From contig JAUPFP010000024.1 of assembly GCA_036925085.1 (NCBI GenBank), positions 834,501-898,500 of the forward strand: 64,000 nt of DNA. The letters run 5' to 3'. Below the pieces are notes generated by a model. It searched no databases. It was not told the DNA's origin and was given only the letters and a program-made list of their open reading frames with translations. Positions within the stretch are counted from its first letter, which is position 1, and every line of letters starts with the position of its first letter. This document shows, one piece after another, positions 12,672 to 26,375 of this stretch. Both the position numbers and the translations under genes were made by a program. Origin of the DNA: Brachycybe producta (taxonomy: Eukaryota; Arthropoda; Diplopoda; Playtdesmida; Andrognathidae).

Positions 12672-13620
12672 TTAGAAACAGGTTATAGAATGTGGCAACA
12701 GTTGCTCAACACATGTATCCAGCGACTTGACAACATCGTCATTGAACATAGCGACTTGTATCTGGATACATTTGGCCAGTGATGTTGCGCGTCCATACTG
12801 AATTCGGTATCTGTTGTCCAGTTCTGTAATGGATTTGTTGATTCCTGGTGGTGTTAATGGGCATTTGTTTGTAACTACTGACTGAGCTATGTTTTCCATT
12901 CGAAAAGGGAAACAAGAGATACAAGCAACACTCTCTGATGTCAAGCTGCTGGTTACTCGGGCGATGTTGCTTTGCATCCGCAAAGCCATCTCCAGTCGTC
13001 CAGAAACATCGCTGGCGACAATTTTTCTGGCGATTACCACCGGGTCTGCACTACGCTTAAATGACGATGAATGCCTACTTTGAGAAATAAATTCCAATGG
13101 TGGCCATTTTCAAATACGAACATTCTCATTTACGGGTGAATTTCTAGAGCTACCCATTCACCATTGGTTCTGAACTGAGAAAAGAGAGATCACATATCGG
13201 ATCTCTCATAGTCCAAAATCGGATCTGACGGATCACAAAATTTCATTTGCCATTTTCTGGCAATGCATTAGTTCAGCTGCACCAGAATTTGGAAAATACA
13301 TTTCATATACTGCAATCGGACTTACATCCTTCTGATACAGGCCTTCTTGGCTGCTGGTGGAGTCATTTTTCAAATTCAAAATCAAATTTCTTTTTGTCAG
13401 ATTACCTATTTGCTGACAGCAGTATCACAATTGTTTTATAAATTCTATGACTGACATCAGTGTTGACCTTTTCGATTTCATTATTCATGATTCCAAAAAA
13501 AAAAACAAGAAGGTGTCGCCATGTTTTTCGCTCTTTAATTAATAACTCCCAACTTTTGCGGAAATTGCAAGAGTTGCCTTGCCAACTTGTAAAGGGATTG
13601 GTGGAGATGCTCACAAAAAT
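12672..13620 (-). pseudogene. Unrecognised coding-like region, minus strand, related to a dispersed repeat
   Basis: The longest clean stretch is about 12,672-13,100 on the minus strand: roughly 140 codons, balanced amino-acid composition and no low complexity, including SADPVVIARKIVASDVSGRL and ENIAQSVVTNKCPLTPPGIN. Upstream, around 13,230-13,345, lies another coding-like stretch beginning MTPPAAKKACIRR and further on SPIAVYEMYFPNSGAAELMH; further upstream (13,402-13,614) is a third, with NNEIEKVNTDVSHRIYKTIV. The frames are not continuous, so it is either spliced or broken. The AAKKAC segment recurs at other sites in the window, so this is probably a mobile or duplicated gene family. I do not recognise the protein. 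Confidence 0.35.
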
Positions 13621-14432
13621 GCCTCTGGGAAATTACATTTCAAACAAAAGTATTCAAAACTAAAAGTAAATTAAATTTAGTAGAAAAAAAACACAACTCT
13701 CCTGTTGGATTTTCAACACATTTTAATGAAAAATGGAATACATTCATTTTAAAACATTATTTCAAGTAGTTAGACACATGTTCTACTTTTCTGACTTTTC
13801 TTTTTGGTTTCAAACGAAACAGTTTTGCTAACAAAATGGTCCGATTTGTGGGCTAATTAATGGTGTTGTTCTTCTGAAAGGCCAAAATGGATTTTAGGGG
13901 ACCCTTCTTCTTGCTTTTTTGGTCATTTTTTAAAAAAGAAATGGTGGAAACTAATGGAAATGTCGCCATTGTGGCTGCCAACAATTCTTATAAGGGAATG
14001 GAAGGGGGAGCCTGGTAGGTGCAGGACAGGGAGCTGGCTGGCTGACTGTGACGACACACAACTACAGGGTCTATTCTATATTACCCAACAGTAAAATAAG
14101 ATGTTTTTAGAAAAATCTGTTTATGATTATAACTAACAAGAAATAAAAAAGAACAACTAATTCTTTGTTAAATTTTCTGCTTGAAAACAGAGCATGAGAA
14201 AAAATGCAACAACATGTTGGTCCATAATGGAAAATTTCTGACTTCTTTCATAAATTTCTTTACTGATTGACACAAAAAAAAATGAGACACTCAACTTGAA
14301 TGAAGAAAAAAAATCATTTTAAAAGCAAAACATTTATTTGCCAATTCATTTGTGTAGACATTTTAATGAAAAATATATTATTTTAAGAAAACAATTTGAA
14401 AGAAAATCACTTTTTGTTTCTTGGTTAATTAT

Positions 14433-14762
14433 GATGGTTTATAACCAGCCGATTTTCGAATTCTCATTATATTCTGTCTTTCAGAAGTGCAAAATTTAAG
14501 AGAAACTAGAAAAGTATTTTAGAAACTAGATGGGTAACTCAGTCGCTTAAAAGTATTTGTTGATATTTTTCAAAATAAATGTGTTACAGACGAAAATTTT
14601 AAAATACTTTCTTTTTAAAGTTGGTTTTGAAAGATATCAACCTGAAAAGTGATTGAGCTACCCTTCTAGTTTCTAAAAGACATTCAAGTATCTCTTCATT
14701 CTGCATCTGATAGACAGAATAATCAAGAGTTCGACATGGTGTTTCCACTTTCAAATCACCTT
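14433..14762. mobile_element. Family A foldback MITE
   Basis: Left arm from the TTATAACCAGCCGATTTTCG variant through TATTCTGTCTTTCAGAAGTG; right arm with GTGATTGAGCTACCCTTCTA, GACAGAATAATCAAGAGTTC and an outer end resembling CACTTTCAAATCACCTT. The right outer end is the conserved one. Confidence 0.8.
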
Positions 14763-15628
14763 GATGTCCATTAAACAAAATAATTGCAACAATTATTAAT
14801 ATCTTAGTTAAAAATAATATGAGTTTAAGAGACATTATTACTCTAAACCAAAATTGTTTTTACTTTTAAGTTTTAACTATTTTTTTGTTGTTGATTGACA
14901 ATGGTTTATCATTTATTATCATATTAGGTCTGAAAGGGTGGGTGAAAAGGAGGAGGAGGAGAAGTAACTGTAACGGCCATTTGCAATTAGTGTTAAATGT
15001 TTTTGTTTATTTTCTGTTGTTGTTTTTTTATGTGAAAAAAAAAGTTGTTTTATTGTACTAATGTGTTTGTGTGTATTTCTAAACTTTCTAAAGTGGGTCT
15101 TCTAGTCAACTGTCTTTTTTTTCTGGTCGAAATTGACGATGTGAGGAGGATTTAGAGTTACTTGAGGAGGGTGGGGGGGAGAGACATGCCTCTTAAGGGA
15201 GCGGAGAATGGGGGGAAAGGGAGGATTCCTAGTGATATCGTTTTCAAATGGGGCCCAGACAAAACCATTAGTGAGTGACTTCCATCTGGATGAATTGAAT
15301 GGATCCTTATCAGAGAAAACACTTAACACAGGAAAACCTTTAAAACCGTCTTTTTTTCTTCTTCTTCGTCTTAACTTTTAATATCGTCACAAAAATCACC
15401 ATTAGCAATTTATCTAAATTGAACATTTTAATAAAGAATACTCGATAAGACAGAAATAATATTAATAAACTAAAAAGTTATTAATGAAAGAAAATGTTTA
15501 ATGCAATAAGAAGTTCGAATTTCATTTGGAGATAAATATAATTTAATAAGATTTCATTTTTTTTCTTCTTCTATGTAGTGTTTAATTAATTAATTAATGA
15601 CTAATCACCAAACACGATTTGAGGTTTA

Positions 15629-15987
15629 AGGCTGTTTTAAAATGAAAACGCCTCTGGAAACTCTTGATTATTCATTCTTCTGTCTTTCAGGAGGTCAAAA
15701 TTTAAGAAAAATATGAAGGTGTTTTATAGAAACTAGAAGAGTAACTCAATCACTTCAAAGTGTTTTCATATTGATATTTGTCAAAATAAACTTATGTTTA
15801 AAATTCAGATTACACAATAATTATTAAAACATAATTAAAAAAGAAGTAATATGTAAATTAGCATAAACATTTGATTTCATATAAACCTTCATTTAAATAC
15901 CCTTTTTTAATTTCTAGTTTTTCTTAATTTTGCACTTGAAAGACAAGAATAATCAAGAGTTTGTAAATCAGTTGTTCATAAACTTAT
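15629..15987. mobile_element. Family A foldback MITE
   Basis: AAGGCTGTTTTAAAATGAAA outer end, CTTGATTATTCATTCTTCTG, GAAACTAGAAGAGTAACTC; the right arm ends GACAAGAATAATCAAGAG. The right arm lacks the usual GAGCTACCC segment. Confidence 0.75.
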
Positions 15988-18200
15988 CTTAAATATATAA
16001 ATACAGGGTGGTTTTATAAAAAATGAAGATGTTGAAAGATTGGATCATTGAAAAAATATGATGTGGATGGATTTTCTAGGATAACAATGTTGATGATGAT
16101 GATGAAAGAAGGAATCATTTTTCACACGTGTCAATGTTATTTTGACCTCCCTTTCTAGCTTTTTAGTTATTATAAATATCCCTAAGTTTTCTTTTAAAGA
16201 AAATGTGTCCACTTTTGTGCTCTTCTGTCCCTCATTTTTTTTTTCGAATTCTATCCCCCAAACTCCCTGTCTTTCTTCTTCTCCCTCCTCGCACCGTCTC
16301 TCCATTAAACAACTAATTCCTCATCCTTTCTTTACAGCCTCTTCCAAGGGGCTTTTTTTTCTTCTTCTAAAACACATCATCAACATATGTAACCCGTTAT
16401 GGCATGGGTTTGAAATAAGGGGGGAGGGTGGGTTTCTTTGGTCCATAATGGATGCTTGCATTCCTCAGTTATTTCATTGCAAAAACTCAGGTTCCGAAAA
16501 AGCCTCAAAGGGAAGTTCTTCCTGTTTTTTTTTAAATTGGAGGGATAACTTTGTACTAGTGTCTTAATGAGGCGGTTATTTGCAAAAATAACATTCCCTC
16601 AAAATAAAAAAAGAAAGGACTGTTCTTGGTTCTTCTGTTATTTTGATGAATGTTGAACACTTGACATTGGAAATTGTATCAATTGAAGAAGAAAAAACAG
16701 CATCATTGTCTATTTAGATTTTAACTGAAGTAAATTAATTTAAATATGGACCGTCCATATTTTGAATATATTGTACAACACAACTTTTAATGTTAGCACA
16801 ATTCAATTGTTAACAATGTTTTTCTAAGTAGAATAACCGGATTTTGTCCATAATTTTCTAGTAAAAATGTAGGAATGTTTGATGTAGACTGATACATAAT
16901 TTACGTGTCTAATGATAGAGGTTTTTTTATATATATAATATATATTTAGAAATGTTATCATTAGAAAAGCAATTTGAAAGCTTTTGAAAAATAAATGATG
17001 ATTGTTTGTTTGTTTTTTGTCTTTGGACTTGTATGTAATAATAATCTTAGATTTAAATTCGACATATTATAGAAGTAGATAGATTTATGTCTGTCTGTCT
17101 TGTCTGTTTTGTACATTATGTTTGACGTTTTGAAGTCGTTTTGTGTTCTTGTTTTTGCCATATTTTTCTCTTATTTCTCTGTAAATATAATAATAACCTG
17201 GATTTCGGATAATAATAATATAACACAGAGATAGAATCATATAATTGGTGCTTTTTTTTGCCTGCTTTCCTAACCTGGAATATATTACCAAATGCAACAG
17301 GTTTTTCCCCCCATCTATGTACTTTCTTTAACTGAAGTCTGTTATTTTTTGTTTTGCTTTTTTGCTGTAATTTGGACTGCAATTTCTGATTTTTTTCTTC
17401 TTCTTCTTTCTCATAATAATAATAATAATAATGATGATGGAGTTTATAATTTCATGTTTAGGTTTTTTTTTCTCTTATGTGAAAACCTCCTCCAACCATT
17501 CGGTTCATATAAAAACATACATAAAAATGGCCGCCACGACTATTCTTCTTCCCCCTCCTGTACCACCTAATACTGTTTTTTTTTTTATTTGTTGTTACTC
17601 CAAAATAAGTTCGTTCTGTTTTTCATGTTTATTTGTGTTATCATTTTCTTATGATTCACAGAATATAGTGTCATATCAATGATGTAGATGTTGTTTACAA
17701 ATGAAGTCATTTGAAAACAAGTAAAGTGTCCTGTTTTTTTGTCGTTTCCTTCTCGAGTACACTGAGAAGTTGAGAACTTTTTAAACACGAAAGATCGGAT
17801 AACACGAAAAACTGTGCTTAGCCATACGGCTTTAATCCCCTATGAAAATAAGATATTTGTACAAGAACGAACGTCTTTTTTAAGTCATTTGGAAATTAGT
17901 TGGAGATGATGTTGTTGTTGTGAGGAAAACGTTATGATTTGGGAATATTTTTTATATGGAGTGTTATTGAACAAGGCCTATATTCTAAGGCTGCCTTACT
18001 GCTCCACCTTGGTTAAATACATTATTATTTTACACATGCCATAACGCGACATATTAAATATAAAATTACCGACTTTTATTTAAAAAAAAAAGTAAGCAGA
18101 GCCAAGATCTGAGTTTTAAATATTACAAAAATATTTGCATTATTTTGTTTTATACATGTATAAAGTATATATGTATTCGTATTGTAGTGCCGTCAAATTA
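15988..18200. other. AT-rich non-coding stretch
   Basis: T-rich open frames at 16,142-16,567 and 17,116-17,570 come from low-complexity T/C and AAT runs. Nothing else seen. Confidence 0.55.
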
Positions 18201-18631
18201 CAGTAAGTCCTCCACAGTGATGCTCCTATCGCGGGAAGGAGTCGTTACTGCTCAAGATATGGAGGATGCCATAGTGGTTGGGACTGCATGAAACGTCTAA
18301 GTTGATAGGGATTCAAATTAGGCAGTTTCGACACTTCCCCTTACAATAGCAACGCCATGCACGAGTTGGCCCCAGTAAAAGCTATAAAATTACATAGTAT
18401 ACTTACTTAATGGCATTCAACTTATGCGGTTTCTTGACTTACCGTAAACACTAGTATTACCAAAATTGGATCAATTCCTGACTGATACACCACAACAGGC
18501 AATCGTACAGCCGTAGGTGTTTATAGTTCTTTTGAAGTATACTTGTTCAGGAATTGATCCAAGTTTGGTAACGCTAGTCCGTAAACTTCCAGAACGAATT
18601 AACTGCACAAGTTGAGGACTTAGATCTACTG
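18201..18631. mobile_element. TA-flanked element with CAGTA ends and an internal inverted repeat
   Basis: Left end CAGTAAGTCCTCCAC, right end inverted CAGTAGATCTAAGTCCTCAA, each flanked by TA. Inside, arms at about 18,443-18,480 and 18,548-18,585 pair through TTGGATCAATTCCTGA. Size and target suggest a non-autonomous pogo/mariner-type element. Confidence 0.6.
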
Positions 18632-19746
18632 TATTTTTTTTTAAATACGAATTTCGGTAAACTCCAGTCCCTTCAATTTCGTGTTATAAGCAGTTTGCAC
18701 TGTTAGCTGTTTTTATTTCTAGATGTATATTATTGGTATAGCATATACATCTGAATGTTTTAACAGAGGTCTTAGGGGAAATTTCATCAACAGGTGACTT
18801 GTACTACTACTCCTTTAATAGAAGGGGGAAAGCAATGAGGAGGGGAGGTTTCTTGCCAGGTGGCAGAGTAGGTATAGGTAACCTTATAGTTTGTATTAGG
18901 TCTTAGGACTGTTTTAGATAGGGTATGTTAGTGTGAACTCACATTGGGGTTTAAAAGCAAAACATTAAACTATATTTGTACTGCTGCTGTTGTATACAAA
19001 CACAATGGGGACATGCTGCAACTCAATATCATGGTAGCCATTGATATTTTTCGATGAATTTTGATTTTTTTTTCGTTCGTCTTTTCTAAAAGAACTATAA
19101 TATATATTTTTAGAATTAGATAGTTGAAATCTGAGCTTTTTAGTTGGAATTTTTTTTTTCTATTCAACTTTGAGATTAGATGATTGGTTTTAAAAGATAT
19201 GAGAACAACTTATTTTATCTCTGTGTGTGACTCTTATAGAGAGGAGTAGTCTATATGGGACATTCATTGGTGGGACACACACACAAGAAGAAAAAAAAAA
19301 ACTTTTCAAGGAAACTTAACTGTACAAAAGCAAATGGATTGAATTACACCTTTTACTAGGATGCTATTAGGTTGCAGAAAAAAAAAAGTTTAGATAAAAA
19401 GCATAGACATCGACGTTATCATCAAGACACCCACCCACCCTTGAAGAAGAACCTTTCTTTGAAGAAATATCACGAGAAGACTCAGGAATGTTCCAAAAAG
19501 CTTTCTTGTTGAAAACAGTTTTTTTTTCTACTCTGTATATATTGTGCAATGTAATAATGTATGGCTTGCCAATGCCATTCTTATTATGATTTTTTTTCTT
19601 TTTGCAAAGTATGGTGTGCCATTTCATTGCAGCAGACCTATGGGAAGAATAGAAATGAAAAAAAGCTTTTTTTGTTAAAAAAAAATGAACCTCCCATCCC
19701 CTCCTTGTTGAGGAACGGTTCTGAATGCCACCACGTACTAGTTTTT

Positions 19747-20052
19747 ACTGTGATTCCCAAAGGATGTGCCGTGGCACACTAGTATACCATTATGTTTACT
19801 AGGTGTGCCGCGAAATTTTCGATTTTATATTCAATGTGTTTAATATAATTTAATATTTTCAAATAAATTTTAACTTTATTTGAAAAGGCAAAATTAACCC
19901 AACTTTTTCTTATTACACTTACGCACTAATCCAGTGGATTTCAAAGAGTGTGGACTCGAGTGTGCCAGAAGTTTTGCCAGGTGTGCTGTGATTTCTATAG
20001 GGCAAAAAATACTGGGCCGCAAACAAAAAAAGTTTGAGAACTACTTTACTGT
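19747..20052. mobile_element. hAT-like MITE (about 305 bp)
   Basis: Begins TGTGATTCCCAAAGGATGTG and ends AAAGTTTGAGAACTACTTTA, i.e. inverted AGTTCTCAAACTTT; the interior has GTGCCGTGGCACACTAGT and GTGTGCCAGAAG, as in hAT non-autonomous families. No coding part. Confidence 0.6.
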
Positions 20053-20395
20053 AGGCCTATCCTACTCGAAGCTAAAAAAATTGAGGCGTGCAAGATTGCA
20101 TAAAAAGGTTTAAGCAAAGAAAGCGTTTTTCTGCGGAAAAAATTGATCGGGTTCACAGATTAGATGAGGCAGGGAGGCGGCGGCGGGCGATCACTTGGTC
20201 GGTCAAATTTTGCACAATTTTTTATTTTCACTTCTTTCTTTTGTTAGATTACAGTTTTCACGCCATAATTCTTACAATAGTTGAACGGTGACCAATTTTT
20301 TTTTATACACTACTGGCTTTTAAATAGTTTTCTTAAAAAGGGATGGATAATTGCAAATATTTGTAAATCTACAAAATAAATATTGCTTTTTTTAA

Positions 20396-20985
20396 GGTGT
20401 TTTAACGTCTAAAATGCTTGTCGAACGCTGTTTATTTTGTCTTAGATGCAAAATGAAGAGAAATTTGACTTAAGGATATTTTTTTATGTATGATATTTTT
20501 CAAAATAAACTTTTTATGTCAGTTTGAAAATAAGTCAACAGTTGACTAATTTGACAAATGAAAAATGGTGTATTTTGAAAGATATCAAATTGAAAATAAT
20601 CCTTAAAGTGATTGAACTACTGTTCTAGTGGGACAGACTAATCGTAGGTCACTAGGTGACCTACACTTCCAGATAGCTATTTGGAGAAGAACTGTGGGTC
20701 ACTCAATAAATTGCACTTTTAGATATGAACTGTGGGTCACTCAGTGACCTACACTTTTTTACATTCTGGGGTCTGCATCCCCCCTAGACCCCCCGGCGCC
20801 CACAACAAGCTTAATTTAATGTAACCCCACCTAATGACCGACATAAAGAAAATTCTAAACTGTAGGTCACTGAGTGACCTACAGTTCTGAAGTTTAGTGT
20901 AGGTCACCTAGTGACCTATGATTAGCCTTTCCCTGAAAGGACAGAATAATGGAAAATCAGCTATTCATACACCATCATTAATTCT
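20396..20985. mobile_element. Family A foldback MITE with another element inserted
   Basis: Left arm AAGGTGTTTTAACGTCTAAA and GATGCAAAATGAAGAGAAAT; right arm GTGATTGAACTACTGTTCTA is cut at 20,629 by the 20,630-20,933 element, then TGAAAGGACAGAATAATGG resumes. About 40 bp of the family A right arm is absent at the junction. Confidence 0.75.
20630..20933. mobile_element. TIR element built of GGTCAC palindromes, nested in a family A copy
   Basis: A 304-bp insertion with imperfect TIRs of about 38 bp (GGGACAGACTAATC against GGGAAAGGCTAATC). It carries at least four palindromic units of the type TAGGTCACTAGGTGACCTA (about 20,645, 20,730, 20,862 and 20,902). The core is GC-rich with C runs (about 20,768-20,806), unlike its surroundings. 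No coding capacity. I do not recognise the superfamily. Confidence 0.8.
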
Positions 20986-23900
20986 GGGACTTTTTTCAGA
21001 TATAATTTAAGAAATTTACTTAAGCGTGAGCATATTTGTGTCTTTAAAAAAAAAGTCGGCCATTTTGGATGATATTTTTTTTTGTATTCATGACTCCCTT
21101 CTTATCCTTTGTAATACATTAGATGCCATTCGCAGATGTATGCAAATTGTTCCATACAAAAATAACACACGTTAGGAAGACAAGACATTTGAATAATTTG
21201 CAAGTCAAATTCTGTTCGGGAACATAAGTCCAATGAATAGTTTTCATTGACACTGACATTGGTACCAAAATATAGCAATTATGGTTTTTTTATGCACACT
21301 CACTGATTTTTCAACGTGCCAATTTGAACTTCCCTACTAGACCCACCCACCCACACAGCTGGAAGTCAAAATGAATTGTCCCTGCTTCAATTCACAATGT
21401 GTGTATGTTCTATGTTATATATGTAGTTCTCTGTGAGGAACCAGGGTCTTCATTCAACAGTAGTACCACCCAAAGGCCCTCATCAGAACCACCACCATAA
21501 TATTATATACTAGAATTCTCCTTGTTATATTAGTTAGTAGTTGTGTTTGAGGTTCATCCATGTTCACTGATCGTGATGCTTTTCAAATGAGTTAATTACG
21601 CTCAGTGGGTAACCACCCCTCCTCCCTTGGCCCCCCTAGTCTTATTGTGGCCCAATGCCAGGCACGTGTGTTATTGATCAATTATTCGTACAGAAACAAT
21701 TGAAAAATTGGAAGTACATTTTTTTTAATAGGGGAGAACTTATGTAAAATGTAATGTACTGAATGAGGGGGTGGGGTGGGGGGCCTCTCTTTAATATGTG
21801 AAAGGCTTTTTTAATGCCGTGTGTGTGTGTGTGTACATGACATACAATTGAAGTGACTTTTTCTCTCTTGTGTTCGATCTTTTCGCATGTGTTTCTAGTT
21901 TTTTTGTTGTTGAGGGGAATTGTTCTTGGGGCTTTTTTTTTGCTTTTCATTCAACCCTCCTATTAGTCTAATGATAACTTTTTGGCATGTGAACCTGCAA
22001 AAACGGAAACTCCATCTGCATTTACGGCATCTGTAGAAAAAAAAGAAAGCCATTGAATATGACCATATTTACACTAATAATGGTGCAGGAAAGAAGTTTT
22101 CTAGTTTTTTGTTCCAACAACATCTACACTCAGTTATGTCGTTCTAAATACACTTGAGTTGTGGTTGGGTTACTAATAAATGGTAATTTTTCTGATCCAT
22201 AATTCAAAATTTCCAATAAAAGACAACTTTAAAGACAAATTCCACAGTATGCTAGAATGTGCTAAAACTATTTTAATGATTTTAATCTTGAAATATAAAC
22301 TTTTTTCATAGCAATTTTAAAATGAGAGGAAAACTTTCCAATCATTTTTACATCAGCGTTGTAAAATGTAAATGCTGAGCTGTAAATGCCTCCTTTTGAA
22401 TTCTGGTTATTCTACATTTCAGAGAACAGATATTTAAAATTGTTTTACAGACTAGAAGAGTAGCTTAATCACTTAAAGGTATTTTCATGTTGATATTTTT
22501 AAAAGTAAGCTTTTTATTGTCAGTTATGAATTTTAATTGGAAACATTACTCTATATAAGTAATTTGAAATTGATCCAACTTAAAATTAAAGCAGACAATA
22601 TTTATTAATTGTTCGTCTATAAAAAGTTTTTTTTTGTGAAGATATCAGCATGTAAGTGATTCACCTACCATTCTAGTTTCTAACATACTTTAAATTTTTC
22701 CCTTAGTATTGCTATTCTGAAATGCTAGAGGTAGAAATTCAAGAGATTAGAATCCAGTTATTAATGTAAACCAATAAATATTTCTGATAAATTGGTAAAA
22801 TCTTACTTGGTAACATGTTATCAAAGCAGAACTAATAATCCTCAGGATATATAGGTCTTTTATGCATCGTAGGCCAATTGCATTTATTAATAAGTAGGAG
22901 ATGCCGCACTCACTCACTGTGAGACAGGCCGCCCTCAATTGGTGTCTCTCCCCTTTTTTAATATTTGTTATTTTAACTATGACTTTTTTTTGTGTGTTGG
23001 TTGCTATGATTCACTCTTTATACAACATTTAAAATAACAGCCACAAGAAAAACAGTGTTTGGCCGCAAGAGATAGTAGGATTTAATATAATTCTTAATAG
23101 TTAATATGACTATAGTCCCCATGTTTATGTATTTCATTGATTTCGATCTGAAATTTTTAGGTTTTTTTTTGTCTTCTTGTTGAATTTATTATTTGTGTAC
23201 ATACTTTAAAAAAAATATATGTGGGTGGTGATGGTTCTTCTACTCTCTTAGCATTTATTAAATATATTACAATCGTGTGTTTCTGTGTTGCCATTAATGG
23301 GTGATATTTTTTTTTCTTCTGAGCTAATAACACAAGGACAGAAAATTAAATTATTCAGGCTTCAAGTTATTATTATTGTTCTTAAAAACCATCTGTCTCA
23401 AACAGGAGAGAGACAGAGAGAGAGACAGAAACTCAACCACAGGAAATTAGGAGGAGGAATCGTATCCCTTTATCCAAACACAAATATATATATTCATAAA
23501 ACTTATATCATATCATTCTTCCCCCCACCCTCCTATTATTTCATATTAGCTATATGTAAACTATGACGTCAGTTGACATGTTTTAAGTGGTTTTGTGACC
23601 GTAAATTACAGGCTCTCTCACTCACTCTGTGTGTGTTTAGCTGTCTTTCTGCCTCACGAGTCATCACTTTGGTGTTTCGGGTTTGTTTAGTTATGTTGTA
23701 CCATGGGTATCATTGATAAAGCCTGCAATTGCTAAGTTTGCTGTGTTGGCATGTTTTTTTGTCGTTGTTACCATTCTGCCAAAATTGGCATAAAAACTTT
23801 ATTTTTAAAGATAAACAACTAACCACATCTCCTTTAAAGTTACACTTCATATTTGCTTTACATGGCTTTAAAGCTGCTGCTTGATTTTGCTTTACAATTT

Positions 23901-25048
23901 TAAGCATCAAGGTCATTATTGCATGTATTGGTGTCAAAATCAAACCTCTAGTTTGCACAAAAAAGTGACCTGTAGCTGCTATGTCATAACCAGCTGACCT
24001 GCCTTTTCACTTTTCTTGTAATCTGATTGGGTTAGGTGGTATTTCAATGCTATGATCTACTTCAATTATCAAACCAAATATGGAAGCTATAGAAAGTAAC
24101 CAGCAATGCAAAGCTTAGCTTTAAATCCACAGAAAGCGAATAGGCACAGCTTAAACCCTTAACCAGTGATTGTTATTCTTTTATTTTACTTCTGAAATGC
24201 AGAATAACCAGAGTGCAACAGTCTTCACAGGTGGTTAAAGGTGTTTCAATTCCATTTTGGTCGGTTTATGAGCAAAAAGTTTGCAATCAAAGCACACCAA
24301 TATAAAACATGAGGCAATGATTGGGCGTGAAACTGTGAATTTATTCTGGAGTTGTTTGGCCACATTTATTTTGGTTTAGCTTTCAGTATTTTTTTCAGAT
24401 AGTCCGCAAACATGTAGTTAGTCCCATAGAGAGAAAGCCCACCACTCTTTATGTATATACTTTTTCATAGTTCTGACCACACACACACATAAAAAAATAT
24501 TCCCCCTGATGACCAAATTAATCAAAATGTAGTCAGTCAGGCAGTCGTTTATGGCCTCTCTGTGGGAGCACTTCGTTTATTTTTTTTTTAGAATATGGCT
24601 GAAACTTGCCTCTTCCTCCATTTCTAATGGAAACTTCAATTCGTTGATCATATTGTGGGGGCCCCCTATAGTAGCCTATACTATATACTATATATATACA
24701 GCACAAAGTCACAGGAATACTTTTCAATCATCCATTCTGCTAATGACTTTTACTTGATGAGGGTTTTTTTTTGTGGAGGTTGAGAACCAATCAAAGATTT
24801 GCTGTCAGGCAGGTTAAGCTACCATCAATATCTATCTTGTTTTTGCATGCATGACTTCAAAATTCTTCAACATTAATGAGAAAGTTTTAATCCAAACTTA
24901 GTTTTTGCTTTCTCCTCTTTCTTACATGTGTAATGAGTTAACTAAAGTTATTGGTTAGGAATTAGTTCATTATTTTGCCACAGACATCGAAAATCACTTT
25001 TGACTTGGTGAAAAATGACTAGTTGCTGTTAGCTAGTGGCTCCGTATA
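20986..25048. other. AT-rich non-coding stretch
   Basis: Apart from the family A copy at 22,387 there is a weak family A-like half near 24,170-24,230 and GT/GA microsatellites (21,820, 23,405). No gene recognised. Confidence 0.5.
22387..22745. mobile_element. Family A foldback MITE
   Basis: Arms recognised by TTCTGGTTATTCTACATTTC, AGACTAGAAGAGTAGCTTAA and, on the right, GTGATTCACCTACCATTCTA and TTCTGAAATGCTAGAGG. More diverged than most copies. Confidence 0.7.
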
Positions 25049-25342
25049 CCTTGTACACACACGAGTTAAATGAATTCAAATTAAATGTGTTCAGGTGAAT
25101 TATACGGAATCCAGTTAAGGACATGAACACCAAATAAAAATTGACTTTATTATTAATATTTTAAATTGGAAATACTAAATCAATATTTTATTATATTATA
25201 TTTAAGTATTAACTCAATATTTTCAGATTATTAACTGAATAAATCGAATTCGACGACATACTGTTTGTTTGTCCTTCACAGGGCTCTGTAGAACACGTTT
25301 ATTATTTAAATGCATTTAAATTATCAGGTGCTGTGTACTAGG
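25049..25342 (+). mobile_element. Family B MITE, copy 1
   Basis: Ends CCTTGTACACACACGAG and, inverted, CCTAGTACACAG, flanked by TA on both sides. The interior includes GAATTATACGGAATCCAGTT, AAATTGACTTTATTATTAAT and TTGTCCTTCACAGGGCTCTG. The TA target fits a Tc1/mariner-like source; no coding part. Confidence 0.85.
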
Positions 25343-26375
25343 TATTAGGTAGTTCTTTGTAAGTTGTAACAAGAAACGTCATCACTTAAAATTTAAAATT
25401 AAAACAAAACAAATTTTAATAAAAAAATGGCTGCCATTTTGCTATCTACTTTTGAAAGAATTTAAATAACTTCGTCTTCTAAAGTTTGAGATATATTGAT
25501 TGTTGTTGCCATTTAGGCAGCAATGAAACAACATTCCAAAATGTTGTACCTGATGGTACACAGAGGTACTATTTGTTGGCAAACAATATTGACATCAAAG
25601 GTTTCAATCTAAAAACATCGCATCGTTGTTTGAATGTTATTGCATATTGAAAAATGAATTATGGTGTTCGATTAGCAACATCACATTGATTGACAGCTAC
25701 ATTGTAGTTGATAATATTTCATAAAAAAAGATATCTATATTATCTTTTAATACAATACATATATCATCATTTCATTTTTCATTTGAAAGTTGTTCGTCCA
25801 TGTTGATAGAAATTATAATGTACACAGTTTTGCACACAAAAAGAAAACCGCATCAGTGAAGTTTTTATATAAAAAGGAACACAATAAATAAATATGCGAT
25901 TTTGATGTTGAATGAAAAAAAAACCTGTCTTAAATAGAATTTAAACAAATCCTTATTTTAATACCCTTGTGATATGGCTAGTATTACCATACAGTGAAAA
26001 CGTATTTACAAGACTAGTATGTTCAACTAGTTTTTTTTTCTTTTCTTAGTAAAAGACAGGTGGATGGATGGATGGATATACCTTGGGGAAGGGGAAGAAT
26101 AATAACGAAGAATGGAAAAATCGGCAGGTAGTCCAACACCCCCCCCCCCCCTCCTTCTTATTTTACATTTTCTACCCTCGTTATTTTAGCTCAACATTTA
26201 TTCTACATAACTTTTGATAAAACAGTATTTATACTTTTTTTTGTATGCAATTTCAAAAGAGATAGAAATAAATGTTCATATTATACTTTTTTTTATATTC
26301 ATATCTGTTTGCATAATGCAATTTTATTATTTTGACCTTTTTTGCATTTTTTTTTTGCAACACAATGAATCTTTT

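Noticed and set aside
16142-16567. A 141-codon plus-strand open frame
   Set aside because: Dominated by T/C-rich DNA giving Phe/Ser/Leu runs; no domain and no splice context.
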